From positions 1-6,635 of the forward strand of contig JAJDEH010000168.1 in NCBI GenBank assembly GCA_029259935.1: a stretch of 6,635 nt of DNA, read 5' to 3'. Positions 1 through 3,643 of this stretch are shown here, piece by piece. The notes under the pieces are model-generated. The model ran no database searches. It was not told the origin of the DNA and worked only from the letters and a program-made list of their open reading frames with translations. Position numbers and translations under genes: made by a program. Each line of letters opens with the position of its first letter. The stretch's first letter is position 1. The stretch comes from Planctomycetota bacterium. GTDB lineage: Bacteria; Planctomycetota; Planctomycetia; Pirellulales; Pirellulaceae.

Positions 1-199
1 CGATCTCTGCCGCGCCCTGGGAAAAGAAACACCCTGGATCAATCGTTGGTGAACAACAAAAGGAACAGAAGAGAAGAGGCACCGGTACTTACGGCCTAGA
101 TTAAGCAACTCGACTGTCCGGAATATCGGCACCATCTCAGACGTTTGGCTTGCTTGGTGTCGAGAGAGTGCTGCTTGCCGACATCCGCGCATCCTTGCG
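1..199. other. Left-edge region without a supportable gene
   Basis: This is downstream of the propeller gene. A plus-strand frame from base 2 stops at 50-52 after 16 residues ending T-P-W-I-N-R-W and might be the tail of a converging gene. A minus-strand frame from an ATG at 192 stays open to the edge but its composition does not look like protein. Neither is long enough to call. I see no terminator with a U-tract, tRNA or repeat. Confidence 0.4.
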
Positions 200-1486
200 T
201 CATTTTTCGGCGGGGCTTGCTGCTTCCTTGCTCCAGCGGAATACCGTCATGGCGTTGAGTTCGCGGATGAAGATCTCGTCGCCGCGGATGCCTAGATGGG
301 CCCAGGTTTGCTGATCGCTGACCTTGCGCGTGTCCAGCAATTCAAACTTGTCGGGATTGGCGCGAATCAACAGCAGATCGCCGCGTTCGTCGAGAGCCAG
401 AATGAGATCGCCGTTCGTTACAAGGCTCCAGTATTTTCCGTAAGGCTTCGTGGTCCACTTGATTTCTCCGCTGGCAAGATCGATGCACGTCAAGCGTTGA
501 TTTCTCAAGTGTAAATAGGCGTGTCCGTCGACAATCACGGGCGAAGACATGTAGCCTTGCGTTTTGTTCTTCCAAAGCTGCTTGATCTGGAATTCGCCGC
601 CGTCTTTCGACAAGCGGTGCAGCAGCGATTTCCCACCATAGGCACTGGTGAACACCGCGTCGCCGAACGTCGTGGGCGTGAGAATGTTCATGCCGCGAAA
701 AGCCGGAATCTTTTGCGACCACAGTTCTGTTCCCGTTTCCGGATCGACTCCCGCAAGCGTAGTGCGGGTTTGCACCACGAACTGCTCAACTCCGCCGATC
801 GTGGCGATGCTCGGCGACGAGAAAGCACTGCCCGACATTCCGCCGGTGTCCTTGAGCGACCGCCAAACGATCTTGCCCGTTGTCTTTTCCATCTTGACGA
901 ACGATGCGCCCGCCTGAACGTAAACATGATCTCCGTGAATCAGGGGCGAACAGACGAAACCAAATGAGGGAGCTTCCGTTTTCAGTTGTTTTACGAAGTC
1001 CACTCGCCAGATTTGTTTCCCGGTCGACGCCTCGAGACAAACCAACACATCGCGAATACCGCCCACATAGAGCCGCCCGTCGTCATAGGCGGGCGTCGAG
1101 CGAATCCAAGATCCGTTGGAACGCGCGAAGAACGGGACGCTCATCGAGCCTTCCCATTCCGCCTCCCAGAGCTGCTTGCCCGTCGACCTGGAGAGAGCTC
1201 GGACAACTTCCCACTTCTTGTCTTTGGTTTCGGTGACGAACACACGATCACCGACCACGACGGGACCGGAATAACTTGGTCCTAGTTCGACGCGCCATTG
1301 CTGAGTGAGGGCCGCGCCCGCCAGTTGACCGGGCCAATCGGCACCCGGCACCTGCCCATCCCGGTTAGGACCCCGCCATTGGGGCCAAGCGTGGGTCATG
1401 TTCGTTTCGCCGAAAGCCGTTCCGACGGTCAGCAGTAACAGCAAACCGACGATATGCGAACTGAAACGCGAGGAAGCAAATTGCAT
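200..1486 (-). CDS. Exported PQQ-like beta-propeller repeat protein
   Basis: This 428-residue protein is probably a secreted or periplasmic beta-propeller. Residues 1-26 form a signal peptide: short polar N-terminus, hydrophobic core G-L-L-L-L-L-T, and a likely cut after A-F-G. Next comes W-R-G-P-N-R-D-G at 37-44, typical of planctomycete members of this family. Five tryptophan-docking motifs follow: STGKQLW (101-107), STGKQIW (154-160), TTGKIVW (202-208), ETGTELW (250-256) and ASGEIKW (338-344). Degenerate blades fill the spaces, consistent with a seven- or eight-bladed propeller. No catalytic dehydrogenase segment is visible, so I infer a binding or scaffold role as in BamB-like proteins, not PQQ enzyme activity. 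The ATG at 1486 is chosen because the signal peptide begins there. An in-frame ATG at 1561 would add 25 basic, low-complexity residues read through an inverted repeat. No clear Shine-Dalgarno precedes 1486. The substrate is unknown. Confidence 0.88.
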   Translation of the reverse strand: MQFASSRFSSHIVGLLLLLTVGTAFGETNMTHAWPQWRGPNRDGQVPGADWPGQLAGAALTQQWRVELGPSYSGPVVVGDRVFVTETKDKKWEVVRALSRSTGKQLWEAEWEGSMSVPFFARSNGSWIRSTPAYDDGRLYVGGIRDVLVCLEASTGKQIWRVDFVKQLKTEAPSFGFVCSPLIHGDHVYVQAGASFVKMEKTTGKIVWRSLKDTGGMSGSAFSSPSIATIGGVEQFVVQTRTTLAGVDPETGTELWSQKIPAFRGMNILTPTTFGDAVFTSAYGGKSLLHRLSKDGGEFQIKQLWKNKTQGYMSSPVIVDGHAYLHLRNQRLTCIDLASGEIKWTTKPYGKYWSLVTNGDLILALDERGDLLLIRANPDKFELLDTRKVSDQQTWAHLGIRGDEIFIRELNAMTVFRWSKEAASPAEK

Positions 1487-1518
1487 GGCTGGAATTCTAG
1501 GAGATGGGAGCGATGTTC

Positions 1519-1560
1519 TGCCGGCTGTCGTGCTTGCCTTTCGCGGAGCGAAGGCCGGCA
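1519..1560. repeat. Nested inverted repeat, possible dispersed planctomycete element
   Basis: The outer arms TGCCGGC (1519-1525) and GCCGGCA (1554-1560) are perfect 7-base complements. Inside, TTCGC (1540-1544) and GCGAA (1548-1552) pair around the loop GGA, and this inner stem extends through a T-G wobble to C1538-G1554. The inner and outer stems compete for G1554. Similar 'CTTTCGC-GGA-GCGAAAG' intergenic hairpins are, from memory, frequent in Pirellula-type genomes. That comparison is recall, not a search. It could be a mobile palindromic element or a bidirectional transcription-stop hairpin. There is no U-tract on either strand. Confidence 0.5.
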
Positions 1561-1600
1561 TGACGTGGCCGAGTACATCCTAGGAAGCTGACAACCCCGC

Positions 1601-1618
1601 GTTTCCCCCTGGGAAAAC
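1601..1618 (-). terminator. Hairpin after the channel gene, possible terminator
   Basis: On the minus strand this reads GTTTTCCC-AG-GGGGAAAC. It pairs over seven positions, including one T-G wobble, around a CAGG loop, and begins 18 bases after the channel stop codon. No T-run follows, so it is not a canonical intrinsic terminator. It could instead protect the 3' end of the channel message or terminate by another route. Confidence 0.3.
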
Positions 1619-1635
1619 GATGCCGCCAGGCCGCA

Positions 1636-2721
1636 CTAAACGAGCGTCTCCAAATTCTTGGGCGGAGATTCGGCGATCACGAACAACTGGTCGCCACTTT
1701 CCAACAAGAATTCTTGTTGCGGATTGGTGTGCACTTTTTTCCCGCGTTGTACGGATACCAGAACACAGTCGCGGCGCTCGTTCAACTCGCGCAACAACCA
1801 ACGAAACGTCCGTCCCGCCAACAACTTCGGCAAGGGAACTCGATGTATCTCGTTGCCTTGATTGAACGTTAAGAGTTCTTCGAATAAGTGAGAGGCCCCG
1901 TGCGATAACGCGGCCATTCCCAACAGCGTCTGACTCAACTCGCCCACGCAAACGACCTCGTCCACTCCCGTGCGTTGGATATGCCGCCGGTTGATCGAGT
2001 GCAGCAATTCGACACACGTGTAGACGTTCGGATTCACGCTTTTCACCGCCATGGTGGCCAGCGTGATTCGCGAATCCTGCAGCTCTTCGGAATAGGACAT
2101 GTCGAGCGGAATGATCGCCACGTCGGCCTGGTCCGCACACGCCAGGTCCAGCGATTCCTGCAACGTGGGATCTCCACGGACATAATCGACATCGACGCTT
2201 AGAAGCCGCAGGTCTTCTACTTCCTGATCGACGACGCAAATCTTGCGTCTCGGTTTGTGTTCGCGGCTGGTAAGCTGTTCGACGATCGCTTTGGCTGAAT
2301 AATGCCAGCCGCAGACGAGCACGTGGTTCTTTAACCCGACCTTGCAACGCCCCTTGCCATGCATCGAATAAGAGATCATTACGGAAGCTAGATCCGCCGT
2401 CAGCAGGGCCAACAAACAGATCCCAAGAAATAGGCAAACAAACGTTAGCAGAACGGAAACCGGATGACGCGGCATTTCTGCAACGTCAAATCCGCTAAAC
2501 AAGAGGATGGCGACCTGCTGGCATGTACCAATAAACGTCGAATAGGGACCGTTGGGGTTTTCGCCGTTTTGGTTCCCTTCAATCACATGGATGGCAAACG
2601 CCGAGAATAGAGCGACCGTGATGATGCCCAATCCCACGCGCACCGCGGCCCGCTCGGTGACCTGGCGAAACAGCCACAATAACCGCCGCAACATCGGGGC
2701 CAGCCTATCATCAAGTTGCAT
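1636..2721 (-). CDS. Two-transmembrane ion channel subunit with cytoplasmic RCK domain (MthK-like, atypical pore)
   Basis: This 361-residue inner-membrane protein has the MthK-type plan. Helix 1 is at about 28-46, followed by an Asn/Gly-rich turret at 47-60, a pore-helix region at 62-74, and helix 2 at about 88-117 with a glycine (G100) where MthK has its gating hinge. The RCK Rossmann half is at 131-255 and the TrkA-C half at about 288-352. The potassium signature TVGYGD is replaced by F75-S-G-F-D-V80, so ion selectivity is uncertain. The nucleotide loop is V-C-G-W-H-Y-S-A (136-143) rather than GxGxxG. D165 ends strand 2 and R-G-D-P-T (182-186) is conserved. The ATG at 2721 lies 3 bases after the stop of the free RCK gene and 9 bases after GGTGAG, indicating translational coupling. 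Expected role: ligand-gated ion flux across the inner membrane. Channel family assignment is firm; the ion and ligand are unknown. Confidence 0.85.
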   Translation of the reverse strand: MQLDDRLAPMLRRLLWLFRQVTERAAVRVGLGIITVALFSAFAIHVIEGNQNGENPNGPYSTFIGTCQQVAILLFSGFDVAEMPRHPVSVLLTFVCLFLGICLLALLTADLASVMISYSMHGKGRCKVGLKNHVLVCGWHYSAKAIVEQLTSREHKPRRKICVVDQEVEDLRLLSVDVDYVRGDPTLQESLDLACADQADVAIIPLDMSYSEELQDSRITLATMAVKSVNPNVYTCVELLHSINRRHIQRTGVDEVVCVGELSQTLLGMAALSHGASHLFEELLTFNQGNEIHRVPLPKLLAGRTFRWLLRELNERRDCVLVSVQRGKKVHTNPQQEFLLESGDQLFVIAESPPKNLETLV

Positions 2722-2724
2722 GGA

Positions 2725-3468
2725 CTATGTCTCACCAGCGGACGGCTGGGATGAATCAAAGCGAGCCAATTCTCCCGGCTGTTCTTCCGCCAACACGAAC
2801 AATTGATGTTCCGCCCGCAGCACGATTTGTTCTTTCGGGTTGCATTGGATGTCGCCGTCGACTTCAACCGCAATTACGATCGCCTGAAATTCGTCGCTAA
2901 CGATCCTGACGGCTTCACGAAACGTCTTCCCCACCAAGCCGGGCGGAACGTGAATCTTGTACGCCTCGCTGCCATCGCCGTAGGAAAGAATGTCGGAAAA
3001 CAGCGCGGACAGGCCGTGATTCAAAGCCGCATGGACCAGCAGCCGCTGGGACAAATCGCTAACACAAATCGGTTCGTCCACGCGGGCCCGTTCCAGGTGC
3101 TGGCGGTTTTCGCGACGCATCAATTCGACCACCGTGTAGACATCCGGATTGTAAGATTCGATGGCCAACGTGATCAGCGTGCTTTTGGCGTCGCGCAATC
3201 CCGCGTCCGTCAAACTCCAATCGGCCAACACAATCGCCGTATCGGCCGTCTCCAGGCAAGCCCGCGCGAGAATCTGATCGCTGGCCGGGTCGCCTTGAAT
3301 GAAGTAGACGTAGGGATCATCGATCGGCGAATGTTCAAATCGAGGGTCGATCAGAACCACCTGTCGCCGCTCGCCAACATCTTCCGAATGTATCTGCCGA
3401 ATAATGCCGGCGGCGTTTTCCGACCAGCCACAAATGATAATGTGGCGTTGAAGACTCACCTGACTCAT
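2725..3468 (-). CDS. Soluble RCK (TrkA-N/TrkA-C) regulatory subunit
   Basis: This 247-residue protein contains one full RCK unit and no membrane segment. It starts almost directly on strand 1 with H-I-I-I-C-G-W-S-E-N-A (9-19), close to the recalled MthK sequence H-V-V-I-C-G-W-S-E-S-T. D41 ends strand 2, and Q-G-D-P follows at 58-61. The Rossmann half ends near 135 and a TrkA-C half occupies about 168-230, with a short polar tail. It is a paralog of the RCK part of the next gene: N-P-D/N-V-Y-T-x-V-E-L and V-D-E-x-x-C-V are shared. I infer a free gating-ring subunit that assembles with that channel in the cytoplasm. The start at 3468 has GGGAG 8 bases upstream. A TTG at 3483 would add five residues but has no such site, and an in-frame TAA at 3507-3505 rules out a lost membrane domain in this frame. 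It could instead serve a Trk/Ktr transporter elsewhere. Confidence 0.85.
   Translation of the reverse strand: MSQVSLQRHIIICGWSENAAGIIRQIHSEDVGERRQVVLIDPRFEHSPIDDPYVYFIQGDPASDQILARACLETADTAIVLADWSLTDAGLRDAKSTLITLAIESYNPDVYTVVELMRRENRQHLERARVDEPICVSDLSQRLLVHAALNHGLSALFSDILSYGDGSEAYKIHVPPGLVGKTFREAVRIVSDEFQAIVIAVEVDGDIQCNPKEQIVLRAEHQLFVLAEEQPGELARFDSSQPSAGET
2731..2736 (-). promoter_or_regulatory. Ribosome binding site of the channel gene inside the RCK gene end
   Basis: The minus strand reads GGTGAG, 9 bases before the channel ATG and just before the RCK stop codon at 2727-2725. A ribosome finishing the RCK gene would sit on this site, which fits coupled synthesis of the two subunits. Confidence 0.45.
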
Positions 3469-3476
3469 GAAGAGGA

Positions 3477-3481
3477 CTCCC
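3477..3481 (-). promoter_or_regulatory. Ribosome binding site deciding the RCK gene start
   Basis: The minus strand reads GGGAG, 8 bases before the ATG at 3468. It favours this start over the in-frame TTG at 3483, which lies upstream of the site. Confidence 0.5.
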
Positions 3482-3501
3482 AAGCGGAATGTGGAAACTC
3501 G

Positions 3502-3530
3502 AATTTACGAGATCGGTTCCCGCCATACAA
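3502..3530 (-). promoter_or_regulatory. Weak sigma-70-like promoter candidate before the RCK-channel pair
   Basis: On the minus strand, TTGTAT (3530-3525) and TAAATT (3507-3502) are separated by 17 bases. They match three of six and four of six consensus positions. A start near 3495 would give a leader of about 27 bases that contains the GGGAG site. The position is sensible but the match is weak and could be chance. Confidence 0.22.
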
Positions 3531-3627
3531 GGAGCGTCAGATTCCGCCCCAACCGGCGAACCCATGCCCACGCGGCATCACGAGTCGTTTGAGGCTGGAT
3601 TACGTCGAATGATGTTTCGCGTCGATG

Positions 3628-3643
3628 GACGGCGCGCGCCGTC
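3628..3643. repeat. Perfect 16-bp palindrome on the HEAT gene stop codon
   Basis: GACGGCGCGCGCCGTC is its own reverse complement and overlaps two bases of the HEAT gene's TGA (3644-3642). As RNA it would form a six-pair GC-rich stem with a GCGC loop directly at the end of translation. No U-tract follows. It may be a factor-assisted stop signal, a protein-binding site, or chance in GC-rich DNA. Confidence 0.45.

Larger units (their letters stand above)
1487..1635. other. Intergenic gap with two hairpins, upstream of the beta-propeller gene
   Basis: This 149-base spacer separates the channel gene's stop from the propeller gene's start. It holds a small hairpin next to the channel stop (1601-1618) and a larger inverted repeat (1519-1560). 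I see no coding potential, RNA gene or convincing -35/-10 pair. The spacing and hairpins suggest that the propeller gene is a separate transcription unit, but the sequence does not prove it. Confidence 0.5.
3469..3641. other. Intergenic gap between the HEAT gene and the RCK-channel pair
   Basis: This 173-base spacer carries most of the 16-bp palindrome at one end and the weak promoter candidate plus ribosome site at the other. The stretch between them shows no gene or RNA I can support. The gap is much larger than the 3 bases inside the RCK-channel pair, suggesting that the pair starts its own transcript. Confidence 0.45.

Noticed and set aside
133..192. A minus-strand gene starting at 192 or 135 and leaving the left edge
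   Set aside because: The translation has no family resemblance, no ribosome site and unlikely composition. Only about 64 codons are visible.
1487..1561. A longer beta-propeller protein starting at 1561
   Set aside because: The added 25 residues come from an inverted repeat and gap sequence and would bury the signal peptide inside the protein.
1580..2437. A 285-residue minus-strand frame overlapping the channel gene
   Set aside because: It is an alternative frame of the channel coding region with arginine-rich, domain-free sequence. The channel frame carries the recognisable membrane and RCK segments.
3469..3504. A decayed membrane domain in front of the soluble RCK gene
   Set aside because: An in-frame TAA at 3507-3505 follows only a few upstream codons, and the overlapping frame 3571-3335 has no hydrophobic segment, so there is no sign of a lost channel part.
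2803..3612. A 269-residue open frame on the plus strand opposite the RCK gene
   Set aside because: It lies directly antisense to a clear RCK protein, has no recognisable domain, and runs past the gene into the intergenic gap. Codon phase of the real gene explains its openness.
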